DNA of 64,000 bases from Artemia franciscana (taxonomy: Eukaryota; Arthropoda; Branchiopoda; Anostraca; Artemiidae). The stretch spans positions 53,700,068 through 53,764,067 of the forward strand of contig NC_088866.1 in the NCBI RefSeq assembly GCF_032884065.1, in the 5' to 3' direction. The notes under the pieces were generated by a model. The model was not told where the DNA came from. It made no database searches and saw nothing but the letters and a program-made list of their open reading frames with translations. A program made the position numbers and the translations under genes. Of this stretch, positions 1 through 9,639 are shown in pieces. Within the stretch, counting starts at the first letter, position 1. Each line of letters begins with the position of its first letter.

Positions 1-258
1 CACCGGTGATAAATCTGCAAGATTCCGTCTGATATGACACGCGAGGCCACCAGAAGGCCTACCCCGAGTCCGTCTAGCATTGGTACTAAACACAATGTGA
101 TCACGATTCCTTCGTAAAAAGTTTACGCTGCAGGCAGGAAGCAAGTGTTCTTGCAGGAGAAGGACATCAAAACGGCTTAACTTTTCCTCCAGACTTGGCA
201 CTTTGTCTTTAGTCCCGTTAATGTTAAACGAGCACACTGAAATTTTGCGACAGTTCAT
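1..258 (-). CDS. LINE ORF2, N-terminal endonuclease part (partial at window edge)
   Basis: An 86-codon open frame starts with ATG at 258-256 and runs off the window without a stop. It has the opening of an APE-type endonuclease (endonuclease/exonuclease/phosphatase fold): a first strand reading SFNINGTKDK, where the Asn is the usual metal-ligand position, then DVLLLQEHLL about 20 residues later, where the Glu matches the catalytic glutamate. A GGLACHIRR segment follows. It lies about 60 bp after the zinc-knuckle tail of ORF1. Family assignment rests on these motifs and is firm; the clade is not. Confidence 0.75.
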   Translation of the reverse strand, partial: MNCRKISVCSFNINGTKDKVPSLEEKLSRFDVLLLQEHLLPACSVNFLRRNRDHIVFSTNARRTRGRPSGGLACHIRRNLADLSPV

Positions 259-315
259 TTATGAAGGCACCCTGTAATGGTCTTAACAAGAGCCTGGAGA
301 CGAGGACAGCGAAAA

Positions 316-1119
316 CTAAATGCCACATGATCGACCGCAATTTGCGCATTTTATCGGATCCGTACATGGGGTGTCATTGCAATATTCATGAGGACAAGAG
401 CATCTAGCAAATTTATAGCAGGTACTAGGACAGTTAGCAATTAGATGTTCAGGAGACTGGCATTTGTTACAGCGTCTCGGGATTTTTTAAAATTCATAGA
501 CACGGATTAGTTCATATTCAATTTTCAACCCCTGTCTAAGAGCCGAAATAAGAGACCCTTGATCACTAAAGGCAATCTTGACACACCGGGAATTTCTAAT
601 CCGGGTGGCTTCAGCAACTCCAGAACAGTTCTTGAACAGAGATAAATCAAACGAGTCGCCAATCCCTTTTGCGATTCTGTAGAACTTCCTTTCCAGAAAC
701 TTCACATCCAATCCACGCAAGACTGATCGGGCTGAATCACAAAAGCCGCTTGCCGCAATGCTGTCAATATTCACAATTATTCTGTCTCCAGAGGTGCGAA
801 TATTCTCAACATATTCATGTCTGGCAATTTTATCAATCACAGCTTTTCGTTTTGATGGATTGTCAAGATCACGCGGTGTCTTCGTGATAACGATTGTCGC
901 TTGATTCGTTACAACTGGAATGGAAGCATCACCATCCCCTGGTAATCCTGGGAAGTGGAGAACATAAGCAGTCACCTTATCTTTAATTTGCAGCAGGTTC
1001 TGATGAAGAGCATTAATTTTTGCCGAGAGCCTAGAATAGGCTACTGCAGGCAAACACGGAACCTCTGTGGGGGAACGTATCACAAAAACAGGAATGATAG
1101 GAAAAGGCTCAGTTTTCAT
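316..1119 (-). pseudogene. LINE ORF1 gag-like protein with CCHC zinc knuckle, interrupted
   Basis: From an ATG at 1119 the frame encodes 210 residues and stops at TAA (489-487). The same frame then continues to a TAG at 318-316 and encodes a cysteine-rich tail. That tail contains a clean CX2CX4HX4C knuckle (CNKCQSPEHLIANC) and a second Cys-rich cluster ending CANCGRSCG. The 210-residue part has a compact alternating pattern (TIVITKTP, RIIVNIDS, CVKIAFSDQ) like the RNA-recognition-type domain of LINE ORF1 proteins. A stop between this domain and the knuckles means the original protein was longer and this copy is degraded. Confidence 0.65.
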
Positions 1120-1370
1120 TTTCTAAAACTGTTCAAGTCCTTCAGGTGATTCATTAGAGCATTTGGTCCCGTGCGTTTAGGACAAGCATCCGTAATCGAC
1201 ACCTTTTCCCACAGCAGCTTCTTCCCCTTCGTAATATCAGCCAGCTCAAAAAAGTCAACAGCTGATTTCAAAATAAGTACATCTTCTACTCCTCTCTCCA
1301 AGTTGTACTGAAGAAAGTTCAGAACAGGGGAAAAAACTAAACATTCCGAAGGTTCAAGATCGAAGTCCAT
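1116..1370 (-). pseudogene. LINE ORF1 N-terminal segment, frame-shifted from the gag-like part
   Basis: An 84-codon frame ends in TGA that overlaps the next ATG as ATGA (1119-1116). It encodes a mainly helical domain (FSPVLNFLQYNLERGVEDV, then SAVDFFELADITKGKKLLWE) that resembles the N-terminal domain of some arthropod LINE ORF1 proteins; that resemblance is from memory. Read with the following frame it would give one ORF1 of about 350 residues, so a one-base indel is more likely than two genes. Confidence 0.5.
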
Positions 1371-1456
1371 TTTCCTTGCACATTCGTCAATCTAAACCAG
1401 TAATGAAGGAACCTAGGAAAAAGGGAAGTGTAAGGACCCCCTCAACTATTCCCCGC

Positions 1457-1740
1457 AATTTACTTACTTAGACTTAGGTCCTCCCGCGCCTGAGGGCACA
1501 TAAGGCAGCAACAGTGGTTCGCCACGACGACCTGTCCTGAACCTTCGACCAAAGCTCCTCCATCAAAGACCTCGCCAGCTTCACCTCCTTCTCTAACATC
1601 CTGCCAACGGTCATTTTGGGTCTCATTGACTTGCAGAGGCCAGGGGGTATCCAACACCATATGTCATGAGGTAGCCTTCCATCACCCATTCGCACCATGT
1701 GCCCCCAATATACAGCCAGTCCACAAGCCTGGAAAAAGGA
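1457..1740 (-). mobile_element. RTE-like LINE 3' end: C-terminal tail of the reverse-transcriptase ORF
   Basis: The minus frame reads YWGHMVRM, then DGRLPHDIW, RPKMTVGRMLEKEVK, ELWSKVQDRSSWR and a stop near 1474. This is the usual last 70-80 residues of RTE-type reverse-transcriptase proteins: the WxGHVxRM segment followed by a Trp-rich end. The 3' flank carries a short TTACTTACTTA tract, as RTE tails often do. The fragment is 5'-truncated near 1735. Confidence 0.65.
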
Positions 1741-1759
1741 GGAGGGTTAGTAACCCGCC

Positions 1760-2640
1760 ACCGTAAAAACCGATTACTCAAGAAACCTTATTGTGGAAGT
1801 TTCAAGCTGCTATATACAAAAATGTGAATTTCAATTTTTTTGCCAAAGACAGATCATCGATGCGTGTTTATTTGTTTGTTTGTTTTTGTTTTGTTTTTTC
1901 CAGGAATGATCGTATCGACTGAGTGGCCCTTAATTGCCACGAGAGGGCTCATTTTAACGGAAATTAAAAGTTCTAGTGCCCTTTTTAAGTGACCGAAAAA
2001 TTGGAGGGCACCTAGGCCCCCTCCTATGCTCATTTTTTCCCAAAAGTCACCGGGTCAAAATTCTGAGATAGCCATTTTATTCATCATAGTCGAAAAACCT
2101 AATAACTGTGTCTTTGGGGACGACTTACTCCCCTGCAGTCCCTGTGGGAGGTGCTGCAAGTTTGACCTGTGTTTACATATAATAATGGTTACTGGGGAGT
2201 GTACAGACGTTTTCAGGGGGATTTTTTTTTGTTTAGGGAGAGGGTTACTTGGGAGGATATTTTTATGGAGGAACTTCTCATGGGGGAAGAGAATTTCAAT
2301 GAAGGGGGCACAGGATTTTCTAGCATTATTTGAAAAAACAATGAAAGAATAAATATGAAAGGTTTTTTCTACTGAAAGTAAGGAGCAGCTTTAAAACTTA
2401 AAACGAACAAAATTTATTACGCATATGAGGGGTTTGGCTCCTCGTAATACCTCACTCTTTACGCTAAAGTGTTTTTAGTAATTTCAACTATTTATTCTGC
2501 AGCCTTTGTGATTCTTAAGGAATTGGGACAAAAGTTAAGCTTTGGTGTAAAGAGCAAGGTATCGACGAGGGGTGAACCCCCTCATATTCGCAATAAAACC
2601 ATACGAATATAGAAGTTCGTTACGTAAGTTAATTCGTAAA
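1760..2640. repeat. Dispersed repeat, copy 1 (second copy at 46130-47310)
   Basis: The segment carries the hallmarks AGTGCCCTTTTTAAG, TTGGAGGGCACCTAGG, GAGATAGCCATTTTATTCA and GGGGACGACTTACTCCC in order. The same order and spacing recur at 46560-46790, and a third, shorter relative lies at 56680-57660. Copies are about 80-85 percent alike by eye. There is no convincing coding potential: the short frames are stop-limited. It is probably a non-autonomous element. The left end is blurred by the neighbouring LINE tail. Confidence 0.7.
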
Positions 2641-4560
2641 TTACGTATATTTTTACCAATGAAAACGTTCGTAAAAAATAAAAAGTTCTAGTTGCCTTTT
2701 TAAGGAATCAAAAAATTGGAGGGCAACTAGGCCTCCTCCCTCGCTCCTTTTTTCTCAAAATCTTCCGATTAATTGCAATTAATCAGTATGCAATTTTTTT
2801 TTAATTATTTATGTGCGGAGAGCCAAGATCAAAACATGCATTAATTCAAAAACGTCAGAAATTAAATAACAAAAACAAGTTTTTTTAAAATGAAAGTAAG
2901 GAGCAACATTAAAACGAGAGTTAAGAGAAAGAGTCAAACTTTAGCATTAAGAGCGGGGCGTTGAGGAGGAAAAGCCCCTTTCATATACGGAGTAATTTCT
3001 GTTCGTATATTCCCAAATATCTTCCCAAAATGTATCTGATAGAAATTTTGAGATGGTCATTTGTTGTTGTAGAAACTTCGAAAAAGTCTTATTCGATTGG
3101 AAATTGAAGGGAGCAGTGCCCCTTTTAATAGTCAAATTGATTGGTGGGCAACTAATCCTCCTCCCATACCCACCATTTCCTCATATACATCCAATCAACA
3201 TTTTAAGATAGCCATATTGTTCAGTTTAGTTAAAAGGTCCAGGAGTCTATGTCTTTGAGGGTAACTATCCCCCCTACCTATAGCCCTCATCCCAAGGGTT
3301 ATAAGCAATACCCTGGGGGCATATAAGGTTGTGTAAACTTCAGAGGGGGTAGAGTCGTATAAACTTCGGAGGATTGGTAATTAGATTTTCTAATACCCTT
3401 TTTAAGATTCAAAGTGATCAGAAGGCGGATGCCCCCCCCCCCTCTCACACCTCGTATTTTCCCGGAATGAATCTGATCGGAATTTGAGATGTCCATTTGT
3501 TATCATAGCAACTTCAAAAATTGTTCATTCGACTGGAAATTGAAAGAACCTTTTTTAATAGTCAAAAATGATTGGAGGGCAAAAAGCCCCCCCCCCCCGC
3601 CCAACACACCCATCAATTCCCAAAACACACCCTATCAAAATTTTGAGATCGACTATTTGTTGAGCGTAGTTGAAAGGTCTTGAAGTTATGTCTGAAAATG
3701 GCATCCCCCCTACCACAGTTTACAGTACAAGGGTTGTAAGTTATGCCCTGAGGTCATATAAGGTTTTTTATGAAAAGGGTGGTCATGTTCAAGTTCCTTT
3801 TTTATAAATCAAAATGATCAGGGGTAGCCCCACTCCCTACGTCGTATTTTCCATAAATACATCCAATACAAATTTTGAGATAGCCATTTGTTCAAAAATC
3901 GTCCAAAGATTATATAAGGCTTTTTTGGGGGGAGGGGGACAGAATCCCCCAGAATATGGGGCTAAGGGTTGTAAGTTTTGCCTAGGGCCATATAAGGTTT
4001 TTATGGAAGGAGTGGCCGTGTGAACTTTAGAAGAGGCTCATTTAATTTGAAATGCATAGTTCTAGTTCCCTTTTAAGAGTCAAACATGATGGAGAGCAGC
4101 TAGCCCCCCTCCCTGACATCTTCTTTTCCCAAAACGCATTCAATCGAAATTGCGAGATAGCCATTTTGTTACCAACAGTCTAAAAATCATATAACAACGC
4201 TCTTATGGTGGACACAATAACCCAGAGCCAGGGTTATAAGTGATGTCTTGGGGCATATAGGGTTTTAATAGAACGGGTGGCCTTATAAGCTCATTTGATT
4301 GGTAGTCCGAAGTTTTAATGCCCGTTTTAGGAGTCAAAAATGAATGGAGGGCTACTCCCGCCCCCAAGCCTATCATTACCCGAAACATATCCGATCGAAA
4401 TTTCAAGAGATCTGTTTTTTTCAGTCGTGTTGAAAAGTCCAGTTATTTTGTCTTTTGGGATATCAACCTCCCCACAGTCCTCAGGACAAGGGCTGTAAGC
4501 TGGGCAGTTTTTTCATTGTTTATTCACAGCATATGTTATTGAGAAAGGTACTCATATTTG
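2640..4560. repeat. Diverged tandem array, monomer about 230-430 bp
   Basis: Successive units share CATTCGATTGGAAATTGAA, GTCAAAA-TGAT-GGAGGGCAACTAG, a C-rich run, GAGATAGCCATTTGTT and an AAGGGTTGTAAGTTATGCC-type end. The last signpost recurs near 3295, 3730, 3963, 4220 and 4487, giving spacings of about 435, 233, 257 and 267 bp. C homopolymers (3429-3441, 3587-3599) sit at the same place in the unit. Single related monomers occur at 6060-6280 and 16900-17330. No gene was seen here. Confidence 0.7.
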
Positions 4561-4569
4561 AACTTTACT

Positions 4570-6500
4570 TTCCAAGCAGATGAAGGGCATTCAGGTGAGC
4601 CTTTCGGAGAATGTTGAGGGGAATGTTGAACTAAATCAAAATATTTTATGTGTATAAGGATTGTCAAAAGGGTGTAACACAAATATAACTGAGTATATTA
4701 AGTTGGAAAACTCAGAAAATGATAAGGGATATAGTCGAAAAGGCAATATGTGCGTGCTACCAATATTCCTACAACTACCACCACTACTACTACTACCAGA
4801 CTACTATATTTACAGTATTGTTGGGAAATTCGAGCTAAATCAAAAGCTGCAATTTGCGTGCAAATTGTTAAAATAGTGTATTTCAAGAATTGGTTTGGGT
4901 AGTAAGTTGGAACTTTCAGAGAATTCTTAAAGGGGAATTATTTCCATTGATATTGCTTGTAAGACTAAGAGCACTGAGAGGAAAATTTGATAACATCAAA
5001 GTTTTCTAAAGGACGTATTAGCAATGTCATAGCAACGGCTAGTTGTAGTAAGTAGAAACTTCTAGGAGTTGATGAGAGGGATGTTCTACTGATCAAAAGG
5101 CAATATGATAATGCTACTGATATCAATACTACTACTGTGACTACTATTGCAACTATGCCTAAGGGTATGAAGGTGAAATTTTTAAAGAATCTTGAGGGGA
5201 AAGGTGAACTGGATCACAACACACCTTCTGTATGCAGGTTATCAAAAGGGTGAAACAGCAACATCTTAGGAATAGTCTGGTGTGTAAAGTTGAAACTAAC
5301 AGGGCTTGTTGTGAAGAATGCTGAACTAACCCAAAGAAAATATTTTCATCCTAATGCTACTGCTTCTTCTCATTGTACTAAAACTGTTACTATTATTACT
5401 ACTCCTATAACTACTCCTGCTACTAAAGCTTAGACTCTACCGCTAATATCACTTCTACTGCTATTAAAGCTAAGGATATTAAGGTGAAATATTTGGGATA
5501 TATAGAAACTAAATATAACTAATTCGAAACACACAATGCCCACACAGGTTGTCAAGCGGACGCATCAGAAATGTTATAGGAACGGTTGATGGTATTAAGC
5601 TGAAACATTTAGCTTATGTTGAAGAGGACGTTTGAGAAACCAAAGGTGTTATGCGCATACTGCTACTAATGCTGCTACAACTGTTGCTGTTGTAAAATCT
5701 AAGGGTATTAAGGTGAAGCTTTTCAGGAATATTTAAGCAGATGTTGAACTAAATTAAAACAAACTATGAGGCTATGGACTTTCAGAAAGGTGACAAAGCA
5801 ATATCTGAAGAAATAATTATATTATTAAGTTAGACGTTTAAGGGTATGTTGTGTGGGATTTTGAACTAGCCACAAGGTACTATGTGTATACTTTTAATGC
5901 TACCACTACAGTTATTGTAATTAATGACGCTAAGGATGTTAAGGTGAGTTTCAATTAGACGAAAAAAACTGTATGTATGCAGGTTTTCAAAAGGGCATAC
6001 AAAGTATATCATAGGCAGCACCACTCTATAATAGCTGGAAATGTTGAACATTTTAAAGGAGCTCACTCGATTCAAAAGTAAAAGTTCTGGTTCCCATTTT
6101 AAAAGTAAAAAGAAATTGGAGGGCAAGTAGTCCTTGTCTCTGAGGCCTATTCATTTTCAAAAGATATCAAGTCGAAATTTTGAGTCAGCCATTTTGTTCA
6201 GCATAGTAGAAGGTCGGCAACAATGTCTTTAGGTATATTGGGAATACCAATCCCCGACAATCATGCACTTGGTCCATTATGCATTAAAACTAAATGTCAC
6301 TTTAAACTAAATAAAAAGATACTGTGTTTATGGTTACCAAGAAGACACCTCAGCTATATATCAAGAACGACTGGGAGTATTAAGTTAAAACTTTTGGGCT
6401 AATACTATTACTACTTCTGCTCTTAAAATTTAAATAAATAAAAAGAGTGTAAGTGTATCCAGGTTGTCAAAGACCATGGATAGAACGGGAATGATATTGT
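4570..6500. repeat. Second diverged tandem array with CTA-rich trinucleotide segments
   Basis: Units of roughly 200-570 bp alternate a CTACTACTACTAC-like tract, an AAGG(A/G)TATTAAGGTGAA box, a GTTGAACTAAAT box and a GGTTGTCAAAAGGGTG box. The last box appears, more or less mutated, near 4660, 5235, 5545, 5785, 5978, 6325 and 6460. A lone copy lies at 48530-48780. A monomer of the previous array (6060-6280) is embedded. No open reading frame of note. Confidence 0.7.
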
Positions 6501-6599
6501 TTTATTTTTCAGGTCAACTTTAGGAGTTATAAAATCAAATTAAAAAATATTGTTCGTGTCAGGATTAAAAATTGTTGAAAAAGTTTCTCCCACATGCAA

Positions 6600-7330
6600 A
6601 TAGCAATTCAAAATATTGATTCTTATAGAAAAAAATCTAAAAAGACATAAAAAAAATTCCATGAAAAAGACTATGTCAATAAAAGCGAATAGAAATCAAT
6701 TTAAGAAAACTTTTTCCACAGAACGAATTTTTTCAAAAAAAGTAAAGAGCTCCATAAAGCCAGAAATGAGCGGAAATAAAGTCAAATAATCTTTCAAGCG
6801 TAAAACTACCACAAATCACTATCAATTAATTAATAAAACTCAAAACGAACAGAAAATACAACAAATACCCGAGTCAAACTCAAGACGAGCAAAAATTAAC
6901 GCTAGTGCGGCTGATAACCCCCATGCCTTCTCAAGACTAAAACATAATTTGTGATTTACTGAAAGCAAAACAAGTTTTAAATATTTTCACTTTTTTACTT
7001 TCATAAATAAAAATTATAAAACTTTAACGAATAAATATCAGTACATGTCAATTAAACTGACAATCCATGGTCATTCGCTTTTTTTCTTTCAGTAAAGTGC
7101 AAATTATGTTCCGGTCTTGAGAAGGTATGGGGCTTATGAACCGTACTAATGTTAATTTTTGCTCGTTTTGATTCTGACTCGGCTATTTATTATAATTTCT
7201 GTTTGTTTTGAGTTTCATTTATTTATTGCTAGTGATTTATGGTAGTTTTTCACTTGGAAGATTATTTAACTTTATTTCTGCTTTTTTTGCTTAATGGAGC
7301 TCTACTGTTAGGTTTTTATTTATTTTTAAA
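6600..7330. mobile_element. Foldback element with arms of about 200 bp
   Basis: The left arm (about 6770-6975) and right arm (about 7080-7300) are inverted copies. GTAAAACTACCACAAATCACT at left is matched by the reverse complement near 7230-7255, and CTTCTCAAGAC (about 6929) by GTCTTGAGAAGG (about 7114-7125). The spacer is AT-rich and non-coding. The motif AAACTCAAAACGAACAGAAA is shared with the larger foldback at 17460-19490, so both seem to belong to one family. Confidence 0.7.
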
Positions 7331-7737
7331 GTTGAAGTGCTGTTTTCTGTATAAGAAAGTTTAAACATTACAAAGCATTACTGCAGTCGTTAAAAAAAGA
7401 AAATACTACGCGTGCAATCGTTTTTTCTGTTCTTTTTTTTAATTTCTTTAGATCTACCCTCAGATCCAGTTCTTGTAATTATGGTAGGAAGATAATTGTA
7501 ATGCAGAAACATCATAGTTATGCAGATTATGCAGAAATACTTGCATAATTATGCAGACAAATCAATACAAATGACGGAAGTCAAAACTATGATAAACTAA
7601 CAAAAAGAAATTTCGTCAAAGTTCAAAGAGATGATCATCCATTAGTTATAGCCAATTGATACTATTTATGAACTATCTGCAATACTGTTTGTCGTGTTTT
7701 TAATTATAGGTTTTATAATTATTCTTTATCTCTATAG

Positions 7738-7862
7738 GACCTTCTGCTGTATGGTCTTTAAAGAAGAATTTTGCTTTGTTAGAGCTACTTGAAAAGCTTC
7801 AAATAGTAGAGAGAGAAAGGAATGTACAGGAAGCCACGAATTCCCATTCATCATATCCAGGG
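7738..7862 (+). CDS. TRIM23: TRIM23 (ARD1) exon: linker between RING and B-box 1
   Basis: The acceptor TCTATAG precedes 7738 and the donor GTATGA starts at 7863. The exon begins with the last two bases of a split codon, then 41 codons. It encodes VWSLKKNFALLELLEKLQ, which nearly matches the human TRIM23 segment just after the RING (VWGLKKNFALLELLERLQ, from memory). A less conserved acidic/polar stretch follows. The frame ends in phase 0 and joins directly to the B-box exon at 14905. This is an internal exon, so the RING exon(s) must lie upstream; none was recognised in 1-7737. The 3' end of the exon with its donor is duplicated just downstream. Confidence 0.93.
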
Positions 7863-8015
7863 GTATGATATTTCTTCTTCTTTTTCTGTGAAGTGATATT
7901 GCTTTGAAATTATGAAATATACAGGAAGCTACGAATTTCCATTCATCATATCCAGGGGTATGATATTTAACCTTTTTTTGTGAAGTGATATATTGCTTTG
8001 AAATTTTACTGGGAT
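7820..8015 (+). repeat. Tandem duplication (about 97 bp) of the TRIM23 exon end and donor site
   Basis: The unit begins ACAGGAAGCCACGAATTCCC in the exon (about 7825), spans the donor and the first ~55 intronic bases, and repeats from about 7921 with a few differences. It includes ATCATATCCAGGGGTATGAT in both copies. The second donor-like site is therefore a near-perfect copy of the first. Reading through to it would meet TGA in the second codon past the normal exon end, so its use would truncate the protein. Confidence 0.85.
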
Positions 8016-8165
8016 GTTCTCCTATTATCCATGAAGGACATTGGGAGCATGACTTTAAACTTGGAGCAGTAGTGTGAGGTATAAAGCTTTTCATGATTCA
8101 AAGTAATAGGTCTCTTCTTGATTCAATAAAAACAGATCTAAGTTATCTTTCAGAATTAAACAGGA

Positions 8166-8513
8166 CTAGATAATAAGCAAATGGCTATCTCTAAGGTGAA
8201 GTGAAGAGAAGTCATCCTTCCAGGCGGACAGTTGAGTGCTCTCGTCAGTGATAATATTTCCATCATTAGATATGATAGGGCCTAGAGAGGATGGCTTTCC
8301 ATCTGTAAGATCCCGAAGATGTTTGTATAAAGCGCATGTGTCACCCTTTCTGGCGGCCTCCTCGAGATCAGCTGCCTTTCTTTCGGTGAACAGTTTTCTG
8401 TCTCTGTGGAGGAATTTATTTCTTACGCCATTTAGACGTCTGTAGGTAACCATGTCCTTCGCTAGGCGTGCTTTGTGACGCTGTTCAATAATATCTAGAG
8501 TTTCCTGCGATAT
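8166..8513 (-). pseudogene. Continuation of the LINE ORF between endonuclease and RT
   Basis: In the same frame after the TAG, the sequence reads ISQETLDIIEQRHKARLAKD, then MVTYRRLNGVRNKFLHRDRK, and ends in a GPIISNDGNIITDE segment. This matches the linker preceding the reverse transcriptase in RTE-like elements (the 'G.ItdE' box). It ends in unrelated residues at about 8180, the 3' breakpoint of this copy. Confidence 0.65.
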
Positions 8514-9518
8514 CTAGGACTTTTTTCTGGGTTTTAGACGACCAATAGTACTTTCGGCTGAAAGCAGTACGCCGTCCTTGAATAGTTGCCATGCTTCTTC
8601 AGATTCTGAAATTTGACCAAGACAGTCGAAACGGTTTGAGATGGAGACAGCAAAGACTTGGCGCGTGTTGGAGTTTGTGAGATTATTCAGGTCTAATTTG
8701 GGAGGACGGTGGTCACTTTCAGTGACCACCGTCCTCCGGGCTTTCAGGCGTAGTCTAAGGTTAGAAACGACAAGTCTGTGGTCGGCGTTTCCCAATTCTG
8801 CACTTCTGTAAGTTTTGCAATTAGTCTTAGAGGAACGCCAGCGTCTGGACACGATTATGTAGTCTAACATCTTTCTTGTTCGTCCGTCACTGCTATACCA
8901 GGTATATTTGTGAACTTCTTTCCTTTGAAAAAGGGCGTTGGTGATCACGAGATCGTGCATGTTGCACAGCTGAAGGAGCCTTAGCCCATTGTCGTTCAAG
9001 CAGTCGGGTGTAACAGGTCCTAGAACACTATTCCAAACACCGTCTGTATCTCTGACAGTGCCGTTGAAGTCGCCAAGAAGGGTTAAAACATCACGAGGGG
9101 ATACTTTTGCTAGGATGCTAGACAGCTGGGCGTAAAAACGATCTTTCACCTCATCTGGGGCTTGGTTTGTTGGGGCGCAGCAGACAATGATGGTCCATTT
9201 TCCATGTTTGTGCTGGATTTGCGCTGTTAGTATCCTGTCTGAAATTTGCTCGTAAGAAAGGAGGCACCTCCGGGTCCGAGAGTCTAGCACAAGTGCGACT
9301 CCATTAGTTTTGGTTCTCTGGTCACCCGACCAGATTAGGTGATAGCCTTCACCGATGTCTTCAGAGTCATTTCCTATAAGGCGAGCTTCAGTTACGCCTG
9401 CTACAGCCACGCCAAAACGCTTGAGTTCTAGCGCAAGCATTGACTTTGCTCCAGGGAAGTTAAGGGTCAGAACATTCCAGGTGGCCAGGCGAAGACCACC
9501 TTGGTCAATAAGGTTCAA
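8514..9518 (-). CDS. LINE APE-type endonuclease domain, RTE-like
   Basis: The frame has about 334 residues and an endonuclease/exonuclease/phosphatase fold in order: LRLATWNVLTLN (metal-binding Asn), GVTEARLIG (catalytic Glu in the TE motif), a CCAPTNQAP strand, TLLGDFNGTV (catalytic GDFN), YTWYSSDG and MLDYIIVSRRW, and GNADHRLVVSNLRLRL (the DH of the terminal SDH-type motif). These are the signatures of RTE-type LINE endonucleases, related to the host gene annotated as craniofacial development protein 2. The frame ends at a TAG where the family usually has Trp. There is no in-frame ATG near the start, so the 5' limit is arbitrary. Bases 8701-8737 are a perfect inverted repeat inside the coding region. 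Confidence 0.85.
   Translation of the reverse strand: MNLIDQGGLRLATWNVLTLNFPGAKSMLALELKRFGVAVAGVTEARLIGNDSEDIGEGYHLIWSGDQRTKTNGVALVLDSRTRRCLLSYEQISDRILTAQIQHKHGKWTIIVCCAPTNQAPDEVKDRFYAQLSSILAKVSPRDVLTLLGDFNGTVRDTDGVWNSVLGPVTPDCLNDNGLRLLQLCNMHDLVITNALFQRKEVHKYTWYSSDGRTRKMLDYIIVSRRWRSSKTNCKTYRSAELGNADHRLVVSNLRLRLKARRTVVTESDHRPPKLDLNNLTNSNTRQVFAVSISNRFDCLGQISESEEAWQLFKDGVLLSAESTIGRLKPRKKS
8701..8737. repeat. Perfect 17-bp inverted repeat with 3-base loop
   Basis: Arms at 8701-8717 and 8721-8737 are exact reverse complements around TTC. It lies within the LINE endonuclease frame, just after the last catalytic motif. Confidence 0.95.
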
Positions 9519-9639
9519 ACAAATGTCAAATTTTGGTCCGGGGACATGCTGAAGTCTTGAAGGGTAAAAAGAAGATCGATCATCCGAGGCAATAACATCA
9601 CTATTCGTTGCAATTAGGTTCGAGTCTAACTATTAAGTG

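Larger units (their letters stand above)
1..1400 (-). mobile_element. Non-LTR retrotransposon (LINE), 5' half, running off the left edge
   Basis: On the minus strand this stretch reads ORF1 N-terminal part, ORF1 gag-like part with zinc knuckles, then the start of an endonuclease ORF2, the standard order of a LINE. The element continues beyond base 1, where the rest of the endonuclease and the reverse transcriptase should lie. ORF1 is broken by a frame change near 1116-1119 and an in-frame stop at 487-489, so this copy is probably dead. The clade (CR1/L2/jockey-like) is inferred from layout only. Confidence 0.75.

Noticed and set aside
4640-5460. CTACTAC tracts as possible coding threonine/leucine repeats
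   Set aside because: The frames are short, and the tracts recur as part of a non-coding tandem monomer.
7916-8100. Second copy of the TRIM23 exon end as a real alternative exon
   Set aside because: It lacks its own acceptor and the exon start; reading through meets a stop at once. Treated as a duplication only.
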